Of a DNA stretch of 64,000 nucleotides, positions 35,730 through 49,100 are shown in pieces. The translations under genes were made by a program, and so were the position numbers. The notes beneath the pieces are model-generated. The model was given only the letters and a program-made list of their open reading frames with translations. It ran no database searches and was not told where the DNA came from. Origin of the DNA: Anniella stebbinsi (taxonomy: Eukaryota > Chordata > Lepidosauria > Squamata > Anniellidae); contig JARDYH010000001.1 of assembly GCA_029215795.1 (NCBI GenBank), positions 404,835,154 through 404,899,153 on the forward strand. Direction: 5' to 3'. Position 1 is the stretch's first letter. Every line of letters begins with the position of its first letter.

Positions 35730-38439
35730 AGGACGCGGGGCGAAAGCCAGTCCCGAAGGCGGAGGAAAAGCGGGGCGCCTCAACTGCGGGCCTCGTCGAA
35801 GTAGGCCAAGCCTCGTCCTCTGTGAGGGGAGCCGCCGCCTGAGGGGAAGGGCTAGGCCTGGTCCGTCCCCCCCCCCCCCTCACGCACAGGCGGAGCGGTG
35901 GCCCCGCCCCTCGCGGCCTCAGCGCCCCCTCCCCGCACTCGGGGCTGCCCCCCCAACGCCCTTGTCGCGCGGCTGTCGCGATACCAAATGGCAAATCTCG
36001 CGGGATGTCGGCTGCGCCCAGCGGCTCTGGGGCGGCGGCGGGCTGTGCATGAAGTACGGGCGCCTAAGGCCGCCCTCGGAGCACAAGGGGCCGGGAGAGG
36101 GAGAGGAGGCGACAGCGGCGCCTGCCTGGGGTCGGTGGATGGGGGCGCCGCCGCCGCCGTTTGTCCTCCCCCCTTCCAGGCACGTCTCCGACGCTCCCCG
36201 ATGGAACCGAATTCCGCTCCCTCCCCTCCTTCTCTCAGGCAGGCAGCCCGGGATGGGAGGCGAAGATCTCCTCAGGGGCGCCTGGCCCGGTGATGGACTG
36301 GGCCCGTCCCCCCCCCCCCCCGAGGGAGGGAGAGGCAGGCCTCGTCCTGCGCCCCCTTCGTTGCTATATTGGAGATCAAGTAATAACCGCAACAAAACGC
36401 ATAGATCTGCTAGCCCTAATTTTAGCCCTGCTGGGTTTTTTTAAAAAAATATATATTTCTGTACGTTGGGACGTCGCACTGTGTGGTTGTTTAAATGCGG
36501 CGGTTAAGCAGGCTGAGCGTTATGGGTGGAGTGGATGAGAGACAACCCCCCTCATCTAGGCCTGTTGCTGTCATTGACCTGTGTGGAAGAACAGCTGGTT
36601 TCAGATATAGCCCTCTCCTAAACTGGGTTGATGTCTAAAATAGACCTGTCAGGTGAATAAAAAGGTTATTAATTTAACCAGCTTATCTTTTTTTAAAAAA
36701 ATCTAAATGCTGATACAAATATGATTCAAGTTAACACAATACTTCCTGACAAACTAAAGTGGAATAGAGAAGATCCCAGAGTCTCAGAAGGCAAAGAAGA
36801 GGGAGGGTGGAGGTTAAAATTAATTACCCTGTGATGCAAGGATTGAGCTCTTTGTATATTAGAGGTTGCCTTCTTTTTTGTTTCATTATTATATTCATGT
36901 CTCATAGAAGGTGGCCTTAGAATAGGCCCTCCTTAGTGGAGCCCCACCATTGAATCCAAATAGCAAAGTATGTGTGTGTGTAATGCCTTTGGATAGTTTT
37001 GGGAGTACTCATTTATTCCAAGTCTGTCAAAGCCTCAATATTTTTTTAAAAAATCTAAGACTAAAATTTCATATTTGGATAGAGGTTCCTGACAGTGAAT
37101 AAGCATTTGTTCTAGCAGAAGATCCTTAATTGTTTTTTTAAAACCTTCATGTTGGCCCCTTAGCACTTGGACTGTGAGACATAAACCCCTTCTGGCATTA
37201 CGGAATTGGTCTTCCTTGTCATGGGCCTGGTTGGATAAGGCAGAAAATACTTAAGGTTTTTAGGGAACCTCAGACAGTAGCATCATTTGTAGAATTTTCC
37301 ACTTATATTAATCTGGTCTCATTTGAACTACAGTCAATAATTTGTTTGTTCAAGGTGATTAGATAAACACTAGATAAAAGGTGTTGGTTTTTAAAAAATT
37401 ATAAGCTATGTCTAGATAATATGGAGAAATATTCATTCTCTAAAAACCAGAAACTGGAGTTCTCTAATGAAATTAGTTGGCAGTAGGATTGGAGCAAACA
37501 GGTATATTTTTAATGAGTCGTCTCTTTCAAATTATTTGTTTCATTGCTAACCAGATGGATTTCAAAAGAGACAGATTCTTGAAGATAGGTTAGTTGTTGC
37601 TTGTGATGGCTAAATTGGAGCCTTTGCATTCGGAGGCAGCATATTGGATTACTAAATGCTGAAGAGAAATGGAAACTACTTACTACCATGATAATCCTCT
37701 TTGCAAGCTTCCTGGAGGAATGTTGGATGTACACTACAAACTTTTTCAAAAAATAATTTTCTTGTACTGTTTATTTTTTAGTGCAAGGCATCTTTCTTGC
37801 ATTAGGCTCATTCACGGAGCTGGTATTTTGGTCATACTCTGCTTCTGTTCTGTTGGACCACAGTAGCTTGTGACCAGGGCAGTGTGTGTGTGTTTGTGTG
37901 TGTGTGCGCGTGTGAAAAATCAGGGTGAAAGATACTCCCAGAATCCAAGCTCTACATTCCTGTTTCACAACTAGTTCTGTCAGTTGCCAAACTGGTGGTT
38001 GCAAATGAATCAGGTGTGGGGGGTGAAGTTAGTGTCCTGCTAGTAAATCTTGATGCTACTGCAATCCACCCAATACTTTTTCTCCCCTCCACTCTCTGTG
38101 ATTGCATCAGAAACGAGGTGGGGGGAGTGGGACTGGGAGAGAGGAACAGAGAAAAGGTTTGAAGGCAAGCGCCTGCTGCTCAGCCATGTTACCTTTAAAC
38201 CACTGTGTTCTTTCCTGGTTGCCCCTGGGTAGACTTGAAAGGATTAGAGTTTAACCGTCAAGGAACAAAACCAAAGAAACTGGCATAATTAGCGTTTGAT
38301 GTATTTTACGACAGATATTTCTTGGCATAGTAAAATGTCCCCCAAACCAACCCGTTTGTGTAGTTACAGAAGAAGTGTATGACCATATGCGTAGGCACTT
38401 AATTCTGCCTACTTGTATCATGGGGGCATTTTTATATCC

Positions 38440-38625
38440 GGATACACAGGAAGCTGCCTTATACTATGTCGGACCTTTAGACCATCTAGACACTGACTGG
38501 CAATGGCTCCTCAGGATTTCAATCAGTAGTTTTCCAACTCTATCTGGAGATACTGAGAAATGAAGCTGGGATGCTCTACATACAAAGCACGTGTTCTGCC
38601 GCTGAGCGACGTGCCACCCCCCCCC
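38440..38625 (-). mobile_element. Sauria-type SINE, reverse orientation
   Basis: CACAGGAAGCTGCCTTATAC, GACTGGCAATGGCTCCTCAG, and the tRNA-derived end ACAAAGCACGTGTTCTGCCG-CTGAGC. Near full length. Confidence 0.8.
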
Positions 38626-41600
38626 CCCTGATATTTTAACATTGGCTAGGACAAAATGGCACCACAATGTGGGGAGGAACCCAGTAGATTTTGCGGGGTA
38701 TTTTTTGTTTGGCCTGGGCAGCTCTTAGTTTTCAGAAAGAATGTGTGTTCATTCAAATCTTCCTCCAAACACCAGTTTTTATTGGGAGTATTTTGCCCCA
38801 ACATGTTACATTGGCTGAGACAAAAACAAAATCCTCAACCAAGGATTTAGTTGAGTGTTTTGGGGAATACTTTTTGCTACAGGCACTTTTTGTGTACAGA
38901 AAGGAAACTGACTATTGCAAAAACAAAAAGTCTTGTAGCACTTTCAAGACTAACAAATAGTTTTATCTTTGTTTAAAGTGGAAGTTTACTTCTGTATAAA
39001 TTCTGCAGTGGAAAGTGGGCCTGGGATAAAATTTTTCCCATATTAGTTAAAGCACATGTACCATATATTGACGAGAGGAGCGTTTCCCCCCTTATTTCTA
39101 CAGGGGAAGGGAGTATGAGTGCAAATGGAGTACCAGCAACTCTACTTTCTTATGTGTTCATTATATGTGCTTCCCTCTGAATTGTTTGATGTGGAGCTAG
39201 GATGGAAGGGGTGGGGCTGCGCATAGGGAGTCTGTCTGTGTGTGGCCAACTGCTGATCCTATTCTACATCAGCCTGGTTTGGACATAAATAATAATTCAT
39301 GAAACCTGGAATAGGTATTGGGGCTGAGCACTCCTCCCTTCGCCCTTCTTCCCCAGGTGTTCACATCCCATAAGTCCCCACCAGCATGGCCAGTGCTCAG
39401 GAATGTTGGGACTACTGTTCTAAATGACCCAAGCAACAACAGTAAATAGACCACTGGAATGCTCTCACACTTAAAAGCATAATGCCTGTATTATGTTGAT
39501 ACTGCAGTTAAGATAAAGAGGTGCTAACTTATTTTTATTAAATGCTAAGCTTTTGTATTTTTTTCCTGTTTATATCTCCAGGAGTTTGAGTTTTCTTTTT
39601 TAAAAATCATGCTTGTATTGGTTACGTATTGTAACGTTCAGGATAAGAGTTAGCAGCCTAACCATGGGTTAGTGTCTTATCATAACAGACCCAATTTGAC
39701 TTATAATTCTATAATTTGCACTCTCAAAAACGTTTATACCATTTTTCTCAAAGTGTTGACTCTCCCCACCCCACTGATTTGGTTACATGTTCTTGGAGGT
39801 CTGACATTTCCACATTCAAAAATTCAGTACTAAAAGGCTAATATACATCTTCTCTTAACAGCTGCAACAACATAAAGCAGCCATTGTATTAGTAGCTAGC
39901 CATTTCTAGGAGGAATTTCTTAGAGCCCAGTGCCATAACTGTGCATTCTTTTCTCAGGTCCCTAGAGCTGTAACCAGTGTCAATCCCAAAAGATTTTTTA
40001 AAAAGAAAACCTTTTGCAGCAGATGGTTAGTTAGTGAGCTTGTTTAAACCTTGGTTAGGTGGCCACCATGGTAGGAATGTTTCACAGGACACATTAAGTC
40101 ATGGTTCACATGACATGCTAAGCCATAATGTTTAGCTCAAAATGCTTAACCACCATGTCTTAGCACGTCATCTGAACAGGGTCGGTATTTACCTGTTAGT
40201 TTGACTCTTACACTATTTTATCTTTTGATATACAACTGACTCTTGAGTATATATTTTTATGATATCGTTGCTATATGCCTTTGTTTCTGGAATATGGGGT
40301 CACTTTAACTTAGCATGCCTTTGGTGTGCAGTATGCTTATTAACTTTGTGGCCATTGCTGACTTGGACACCTTCCATGTGTAGTTGTATCTCTGTAATGC
40401 CAAAAATAATATTTATTTTTAAAACCACCCATATTTTTACAGGAAGCTGGTCAAATCAGTCTTCCTCATTTAAAAACACCCATCATCCTTCCCCCCTTCA
40501 TTTGGAACTATTTGGCCCAAATACTTCTTCAGGAAAGTGCTTTTTCCAAGCCTAGTTGGGTTAACATTTAATAGTTTAAACTATAGATAATAGCAATAAA
40601 GCTAAAATTTCACAAAATAAGTATGCCACAACATAGAACGGCACAATAAACTCTTTCCTCAAACAACCAATTGCATTCCTTTTCTTAGTCATAGCTACAA
40701 TTACAGTGATGACAAACATGTATATTATATCAAGATTAAATAACTAGGGCTTCCACTCATTACTAAAAGTTAACTGTGATTGACAAAAATAGTCAATAAG
40801 GGGCAAATGGACGAGGAAGAATGAGAGCATTTTGGAATTCAATGAAATGTCTAAGAAAGCATTCCGAATTTGACAAAACTATATAATCTTGCTGTGCTTA
40901 ACCAATGCTATTTTCTTTTGGGTGGCTAGGATAGATGAATTGGAAATACAATGTAATATTCTTGGAGGGATATTAGATTTCTAAGTTGCATTGATTTTTA
41001 GCAGCTGCAACAGTAAAGAATCACCTTTTCTGATCAATATCCTTGCTGTTGGGTAGGACATTGATCTTCTGCCATATGTTCCAATTAAGACATCTATTTA
41101 ATATTAGCTAGCATAAGCAATTCTTTCCTGGTAATTTCCTAGAGATTATACCACTTTGTGTGGAAAGTCCAGCACAGCCCAAATGGCTCAAATAATGTAT
41201 TGGAATAGAACATCCATCTAAAAGAGATGGAATTGTTCCATGTTCCAGTTAATAAATAAAATCTTCATCCAGAAAGAACTACAATTTACACTTCTTTCTG
41301 AGTGGTCCTTAGTACTTTAAAGATCTTATTTATCAAAGCACAAAACTGACAGTTAAGAGGAATTTGAAACTGTCAACTATATACAGTTATCAAACACATT
41401 TAATGATGATGTATCTTTCCTATATGTATTGAGTGCAGATAATGTTTGTTTCAAGGATTCCCCATCAATCCCCTCTCTTGGTTCCCCAGGATTTAAAATA
41501 GCAATTTTCCCTATGAAAAGTTGTCATCTCCTGAACATAATGGATGATCCTTGCTTCTTGCAAGTAAGTTTTAAGATTCTCTTGTACTACTGTCTAGCTT

Positions 41601-42127
41601 AGATTAATGAGACAGTGAATATTCTGTTTTATGCTTTCTTCCTGTATTTTTTTCTCCCTATCTCCATCCTTGATCTTAATAAAATTTCGTAGTCTGGAAT
41701 CTGGGGTTGACTGGGTACTTTGAAAGCCCAAAGAGGAACTTTGCCTGCATGTCTGGCTGGTAGTTTACACTACATACACAGACTTAGGGTGACCAAAAGG
41801 TGGATTGTCTGAAGGTTGCTTTGCCACTGGCTGTTGCCCGTGCCCTGTCCTGACACTTGCTTGAAGCTCTTGCTGTCTCTTCCCTTCAAAGAGTTAGGTA
41901 AAATTGGGAAATAGTGGCACAAATGCATGTTGGTCTGTGGCACAACTACAGTTGGGCTCCGTCACTCATTCTGCATAGCAGTAGGAAGCGTAATCTTGGC
42001 TTTGCGTTGTGGTATGTGTGCATGAGGCTCTGATTGAAATATGTATTACATCCTCAATGAAAAGTGAACCAAGGTTTTCTGTAGGGATTTTTCATTGGCT
42101 CCTAGGCAGTAGATTTCTTGTAAGCCA

Positions 42128-42225
42128 GCCTTCCCCAACCTGGTGTCCCAGGATTCCTGAACTGTGGCTGATGGAAGTTGGAATCCAAAATGTCTGGAGG
42201 GCACCAGGTTTGGGAAGACTGTTGT
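42128..42225. repeat. Copy of the 'CCTTCCCCAACCTGGTG' palindromic repeat family
   Basis: CCTTCCCCAACCTGGTGTCC faces GGAGGGCACCAGGTTTGGGA. Arms flank a degenerate centre with GATGGAAGTTGG. Confidence 0.65.
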
Positions 42226-43006
42226 AGACTATTAAATGCCAATAGCCTGTTCTGTCAAAGGCTCAAGTGAGCTCCAGGGTCAAAGCAGCGGGCTGATGCA
42301 GCTATCAACGAGAAGACTATTTGATCTAGGCTCTGTCCCCCACGCACATGCAGCCTGATCCTGTGCATGTTTACTTAGATGTACATTCCATTGAAGTCAA
42401 TGGAGTTTTCTCATAAATAAGCAAGCAAAGGTTTATAGATTGGTCTCCAGTTTCTCTAGAATTCTCTCAACCACCTATGCTGGTTTTGTACATTTCCATT
42501 TCTTACCGTTTCCTGTGTTTTGGCAAAGTGGCAGCAATAAAACTGATCTAACCAGCAGGTCTGAAAGCTCTTTGCATAAGCATAACTTCTGAAATGGGAT
42601 TGCTGGCAAGCAATGAAGTCCAGACCAGTAGCTCCTTTACATAATCAGTCATATGACTGTCAGATCAATATTGCCTCTTTTACCTTTGCCAGTTATGCTT
42701 GGGTTATAATTCTTCTAAAAGGGTATTATGTAAATAGGTAGTATTCCTTTAACATGATAACTCTTAGTGGTTCTGTTGCTCATGTCACAAAGGACCTTTC
42801 AGTGCCACTGATAGGACTATTCTTGGGTTTCATAGCAGACTAACTTGACTCTCCAAAGGTATTTTAAAAACAAAGCACTTAAAATATAGTAATATTACTT
42901 TGTATTGTAAAAGGTAAAATGTTGTGTGCCAATTCTACTGGGATGAGTTTGTTTTGCTGGAGAGCTTGTTCAGTTGTTCATGCCGCTACCTCCCTTGTGT
43001 GTCTAG

Positions 43007-43158
43007 ATGCATCACTGCAAACGCTACCACTCTCCTGAGCCGGAGCCCTACATGAGTCACAGGTGGAAGAGGAGACGGTCTCGCAGCAGAGAGAACCATG
43101 AAGGAAGAGTACGATATCCAGCTCGCCGGGATCTTTCAAGGAGATCACGTTCTAGAAG
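43007..43158 (+). CDS. CLK3: CLK3 coding exon 2 (start)
   Basis: ATG directly after the acceptor GTCTAG. Encodes [20 protein letters not shown] and an Arg/Ser-rich tail; donor AAG|GTAAGC, phase 2. Confidence 0.92.
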
Positions 43159-46100
43159 GTAAGCTGCTTGGGGCAAGCTTTTGCATCCGCATGGTTCCTA
43201 CCTGTTTGGGTCAGACCATGGTCCAGACCAACAGTGGTCAGCCTGATGCCCCAGACAAGCAAGACTGCTGGGATGGGTCCTGCATGGGGTAGAAAATAGT
43301 GGTTACACCTGGGGAGATTGGTAGGGCCTAGGTGAGGGGCTGAATGCAGGGGCCCTGTAAGCCAGAGGTTCCCCACCTGTCATCTCAACCTATGCAGTTT
43401 AGAATATGTTGTGTAGATGCAGTGCATATTGTAAATATTGGCTACTGGAGAGTGCTGTCTTCTTCAAAATCACAATTTCATAGGAACATAAGAGCCCTGA
43501 GGCTGGATCAGACCAAGGCTCCAACTAATCCCGCACTCTTGTTCACACAGTGGCCAATCAGCTGTCGACATGGAACCCACAAGCAGGACACAGGTGCAAC
43601 AGCACCCTCCCACCCATGTTCTTCAGCAACTGATGTACATAGGCATACTGCCTCTGATGCTGGAGGAGAACATAGCCATCAGGACTAGCTGTGATGGATG
43701 TATGGAACCTCCACATGCAGATGCAGTATATCAGAATGCCTGTTGTTGCATGGGAGGGCCATTGCCTTTATGCACAGGAAGCTTGTGGGCTCTCTGGAGG
43801 CACCTATATCTAGCCACTGGACTAGGTGCCTTTGGTCTGATCCAGCAGGGTTTTGTATTAGTACCCAATCAAGCACACCTCTGAGACATGTTCCTTGCCT
43901 GTATGGACAGAGATTGTGCAGATTTGCACTGCTTTCATCTTTCGCTTCAACCTGTGGAAATGTGTCACTCTGGAGAGTGGTGAGTCAGTGTCTTTGTATG
44001 TTGGTGTTAGCTATGCGACAGCCATGTTTTTCTTCCCAAAATAATTTGTAGGGCTGAGGAATGAAACACATCCACCTCTGCTTTAGCAGTTGCCAACCTG
44101 GAAGGGTTGCACTTGCATAGGTTTCCATTGGGCTGCTCTGTGGGGGAGGTGGTGTGTGTGGGAGGCTTGGAACTGGAATACGTAAAATTGAAGAAGACGG
44201 GAGCTCAGAGGTCTGCAGTGTGGCTTTCCGTTGTAGCCAGCTTGTGTGAAATAACCAGTTATCCATTCTATCCTGTTTTGTGAGGTACAAACTGTCTCAC
44301 ATATATATCTCAATGTGTTTTGTTTGTTTTTTAAAGGAGGGGAGAATGGTGGAATAGTGGTAGCGTTAAAAGCTTCGCTGTTGTTACAGGGGCGGTGAGC
44401 ACGTTGAGCCTGAGATGTTTATACATAGAAGCGTCAGAAGAGCTTTTGTGAATGAGTGATCATGCTCGATATGGGGTTGAAATTCTGGCCCCAGCCTCAA
44501 CCTGAGATACGTGTGGAAGAGGGGAGTGTGTGCACTTACTGCTGCACTCTGTCAGTTGTCCCACTTGCGACATCCAGCAGTCTGCATAAAGCAACAAAGC
44601 TGGGGCAAGAAATGCTCGCCCAGGGCTGCTTTTATTTGGTCCTTCAGTTATTCTACCCACTGGGTCTAGCCTGACCCAGCCCTAGCTAACTTTCAGTAAT
44701 GATAATGATGATTGAAATTTTGCCCTGCCCTTCAGTAATATGCTCTCAGGGTGGGTTACGGTAAAAGCCATATAATAGCACCAGAAATCTCCCCCTGGGC
44801 AGAACATTCTAGAGATAGGGTGCCACAGCTGAGAAAGCCCGCTCACCATTGCGACTCATCTGTCCTCAGATGGTCAGAGCACTTGGAGAAGGGCCTCTCA
44901 TAATGGTCTCAATACAGAGGTGGATGCATGCAGCAAGAGGCAGTCCTGTCTCAGGTCATACCATTGGTAGGTGAGAGGGGGGGAGAACACAGGAGTAATG
45001 TGGCTGGAGATGCTATTTTTGTGATGGGAATGGTGGTATTGTATGCTATTATCCTGCCTTTGCCTCCCACTTCTCACTATAGCAGATGTGAGGAAGAGGA
45101 AGGAACCCCCCCCCCCCCATTCCTTTCTATTACAAGCAGCAAGTAGCTTTTTAAATTAAATTAAATAAATAAAAATTACTTCATTGGAATTCCAGCTCAA
45201 CTGCAAGGTGAATTGTCCTGTATGGCTAACGATCTCAAAGGGCCTAAGAATGGGGTGCACAGATTCCCTTTGATTTAACTTGTAGTAATCAGTGGGTGTG
45301 GGTACAAGTGCAGAGTGTTCAGGAAGGTTGGTGTGTTCAGAATGCTGCTTGAGTTATCCGGTATGCTAGTTTTGAGAGTTTGGGCTGCTGTTCTAACTAC
45401 CGTAACAATGTCTTCCTGCCCTGCAGTGAAATGGCAGGAAGCAGCATATAGTACAGCTTTCACTGCCCTTCAGCCACTGGACAAGTGTGGCCAGTTCTCT
45501 CTCTCTCTCTTTCACTTTCTCTCTGTCTGTCTGTCTCTCTCTCTCTCTCCTATTTTGTAACCGGGTTTTATTTACAATTCAGCCAGGACAGAATGCCATA
45601 CCAGAGAGGGTACAGAGACAGAACAGAGAGTGAAGTCTACAGGTTTGAAGAACAAAGCCCGTCTTTTGGAGAGGACTATTACTCTACTCGTCGCTCACGC
45701 CATCAGCGGAGATCTCGAGACAGAGAGCGTCACCGGACAAGGAAGCACCAGCATCATTGCCGGAAACGCAGGACCAGGTCTTGTAGCAGTACCTCCTCGG
45801 TGAGTAGCATCCAAAATGAGTTCAGGATTGGTCAGGGTCTAACTGAATTCTAGCTCTTTTCCAGCTCTGAATAACATTGGGTGAGTACTTCTAATCCCTC
45901 TCTTTCTCCTCAATACAGTTTAGAGTTAAGTTTTCTCATACTAGTATGATGCTGGTCATGTTAGCTGTTCCTAGTCTTGATGGCACAGCTGTGAATAGTT
46001 GTGGTGGCTGAGACTCAAGGGTGTTTTTTCCAAGATGAATTGGGAGGGAGAATCCAAGCCTGGCGTATGTCAGTGTTGGTCTGGGGGGACATTTCTGCGC

Positions 46101-49100
46101 CTGGTTCCAAATGGTAACGCCACATCGTTTCTTTTCCACACGTGATGTTCTACGCAACGCTGTGTGCTATGATGCTTGGCCGTTGTGTTCAGTGGCACCA
46201 CGCAGTCCTCAGCCATTGCAGTAGGGCATCCGGTTTCTCAGAATTACGAGGGTTGCAGCCATTGCACTCACATAATGTAACAAGCATGCACAGCTGTGAT
46301 ACTTGTAGCCCACATGTTACAAAAGGTGGCCTACCGGGGGCTCAGGGTGTGGAGCACCTGTCAGGCCATCACACGTGGTCAGTGAGCGGGTGTGGCTTCT
46401 TGGGTTGCCAGTCGGGCAGGCAGACATGCAGGATGGGTTGCCTGGCTTCAGTTTTGTTTGGGCACTTGGTTGGGTTGCAGCATGCAGAACACGCACAGAG
46501 TCTTTAGTCCTGTTTTCATTATAACTTGCAAGCAGCCCTGAAACCACATCCTTTCACTGATGAAACCGATTTAACAACAGCGGAGTCAATATTCAGGTGC
46601 ATGTACAGCTTTGCTTTACTGGTTTATGCACCTCCCAGTTATCAGAAATTGGTGTGTGCTTTGATGCACAGGTATGCTAGGAGTTCTGTTGATGACCTGG
46701 AACGCATCATGTTCTCTTCCTCTGTTTTTCAGTTACACTTGCTTATGTCTTTAAAATGAGGCTAATCATTTAATCCCCCCTCCCCCCCCCCCCCGGATTC
46801 CCGTTCTTGGAATTTGTCCCATAAGTATGTGTGTGTGTGTGTGTGTGTGGTGCTAAGGGTACAGATTTTGGTTGGTGTGGCCTAAACTGTTTCGATACTG
46901 TGAACTTCCTTTTAAGGACCTTAGGATTGTTTCAGTTCCTCTCCATTTCAGATGTTCTCTCTCAGGATTTGTATGTGGTTTGTTCTGCAGTGGAAAGGGG
47001 TGGGAGGTGAAATGAGAGGGGAGGGGCGTGGAACCTGTACACGGTTTCTACAGCTCAGCCCTGGAGACACAACAACTCTTTGCAAACTGAAAGATTATAA
47101 TGAAAAAAAATGTTGATTGGGAGAATCCTCGATGATAGTGGAACTCTTTGGGATTAGTTGGCTGTTTCCCCCCCTCTTTTTTCCTTCTTCAGTAGAAGCT
47201 AGTAGCCAAGCAGGATTGAATTCACATTCCCCCAACCCCACCCCCTTGCCAAGAGAGACAGATGGTTGGGGGTGGGGTGGGGCTGATGTCCCCAACATAG
47301 TTGCCTTTAGGTCCTTCAAACCGTGCTGGTCAGAAGCATTTAAATGACTTGATTCCAACGTCCATCATGGCTACTGCTTTTAGAGTTCTTCTAAGCTTGA
47401 TTTCGGCTCAGAATTGAAAGCAGGCTGGTCCGGCACAGGTCCATAGAAGTGATCCAGTCAGGCTTGTAAACATATTAGAACATTCAGGTTTTCAGCGGCT
47501 CCTTCAGGCTGGAGTTGGAGGGTTCCTGCAGAAATGGACAGAGGGAGGAAGGGGAGGCTCCATAGGGAGAGAGGCTGAGTGGGAGCGCTGCTCAGGCTTC
47601 CACCGACCGAGCTGACTTGTCTTAGGCCTGCCCATCATCACAGTTGCCGATGGAGGAGCTGCTGCCATTGACTCCTCATTCCTGTGCTGCTTGCTGTGTC
47701 TTCCCCTAGTGAATGAGAGGGGGCAGTAGATGTCTTTGGGAGGTTGCCAGTCACAGGGCACAACCCAGCTGCCACGCCCTGCTCAAGAGCTGTGAGGCTC
47801 CCACATCAGTTTCTTTACATACCTGTAGCTGTTTTTTAACTTTTGTTTTGAAGTCGGTTTGTGTCTTGACGTGTCCCTTGCAATATCCCTATCGTTATAT
47901 ATGCTGTGTGCCTTATGAAATGCTGGGATCTGGAAAATCCAACCACCGACGCATCGTCGTCTCTCCGCCTTTGAATGACAACTCAATCTGCCAATCGGAA
48001 CTGCCCGCTGTGTGCGATTGGTCGGATGGCGTTTCGGGGGGCGGTGTGTGCAGAGAAGCCAGCAGAGCAATAAGCGCAGCAGGAGCGTGGAAGATGACAA
48101 AGAAGGTCACCTGGTGTGCAGGATCGGCGATTGGCTCCAAGAGCGATGTACAGCCACCTTTCGTAAAACTTTACCTCTCTACTTTCTATCCCCATGTTAG
48201 ACGAGGTCGCTCTCAATGTACGGGAGGGGTCTCTAGAGTTTATTGCTTATAAATGGACTGAACAGTAATTGCCTGAAACAGAACGTAGACACTTGTGTGT
48301 TAAAGAGTGTAGCAGCGAGAGCCTTTCTTGAGACTTGAATGCTGTGAAATTGCAGGGCCTCACACCGTGATCTCCCCAGTGCTCACATCTCCTTTTGTTT
48401 TCTCTCCTAGATGAAATTGTCGGGAGCCTTGGTGAAGGTACATTTGGCAAAGTCGTAGAGTGTGTGGACCATGCCAGGTAAGCCACCCATGATCTTGGGC
48501 CCCTTGTGCCTCAATGAATCGCAATGCCCCAAAGGAACTCTGAAGGCCTGGCTGGACTAGGAGGACCTATTGGCAATGAACTCTCCGTGTTTTGAGCTAG
48601 AGCCAGGGATAGGTAGTCCAGTGCCCTCTAGATGCTTTGGACTACAACTCCCAGCATCCCTGACTATTGGCCATGTTGGCTGAGACTTATGGGAGTTGTA
48701 GTCCAAAACATCTAGAGGGCACCAGGTTGCCTACCTTGAAGCTATATGGTTAAAGCCCAGCTCTTGGACAGAGGCCACCATCCTCAGGACTTTTACTGAA
48801 GCCTGTGTGATGTAATGCAGGTGAAAGCTTGACTTTCCCCCTCTCTCAATCATTGGCACATGTGTTTTCATTGGAGCCAGAGTTGAGGGGGGTCGGTCCC
48901 TCCCACTTCAGGATTTAGTTGAGTAGCCAGGAGTTAGGCTTGAATTTAATTGCAGCCCTTTTCCCCACTGGCGATTTCTGTTGTTGTCATTATTCATGTC
49001 TCTTCACCACCACCACTACTTCTTTTTCTTCTCATTCTTCTCCCCCTATCCCCTTCTGTAGAGGCAAGTCTCTGGTAGCTTTGAAAATTATTCGAAATGT

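Larger units (their letters stand above)
35440..36370. promoter_or_regulatory. CpG island promoter of CLK3 (possibly bidirectional)
   Basis: Dense CpG and GC with GC boxes, a CRE-like site and TGCGCCTGCGCC (NRF1-like, 35586-35597), contrasting with AT-rich flanks. It sits upstream of CLK3 coding exons and faces the 5' side of the minus-strand coiled-coil gene, so shared use is possible. Confidence 0.75.
35672..43006. other. CLK3 intron 1 (about 7.3 kb)
   Basis: Apart from the island, the sequence is AT-rich and mostly unique-looking. It holds a Sauria SINE (38440-38625), a CA/TG microsatellite near 37885-37915 and a palindromic-family copy at 42128-42225. No exon was found. Confidence 0.5.

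Noticed and set aside
35465..36538. Long open frames in the CpG island
   Set aside because: Stop-poor GC-rich DNA gives long frames by chance; none resembles a protein or joins CLK3 in phase.
48148..48250. Extra CLK3 exon after exon 4 (ATGTTAG|ACGAGGTCGC)
   Set aside because: It resembles an acceptor, but no donor follows in a frame that joins exon 5; kept only as possible regulatory intron sequence.
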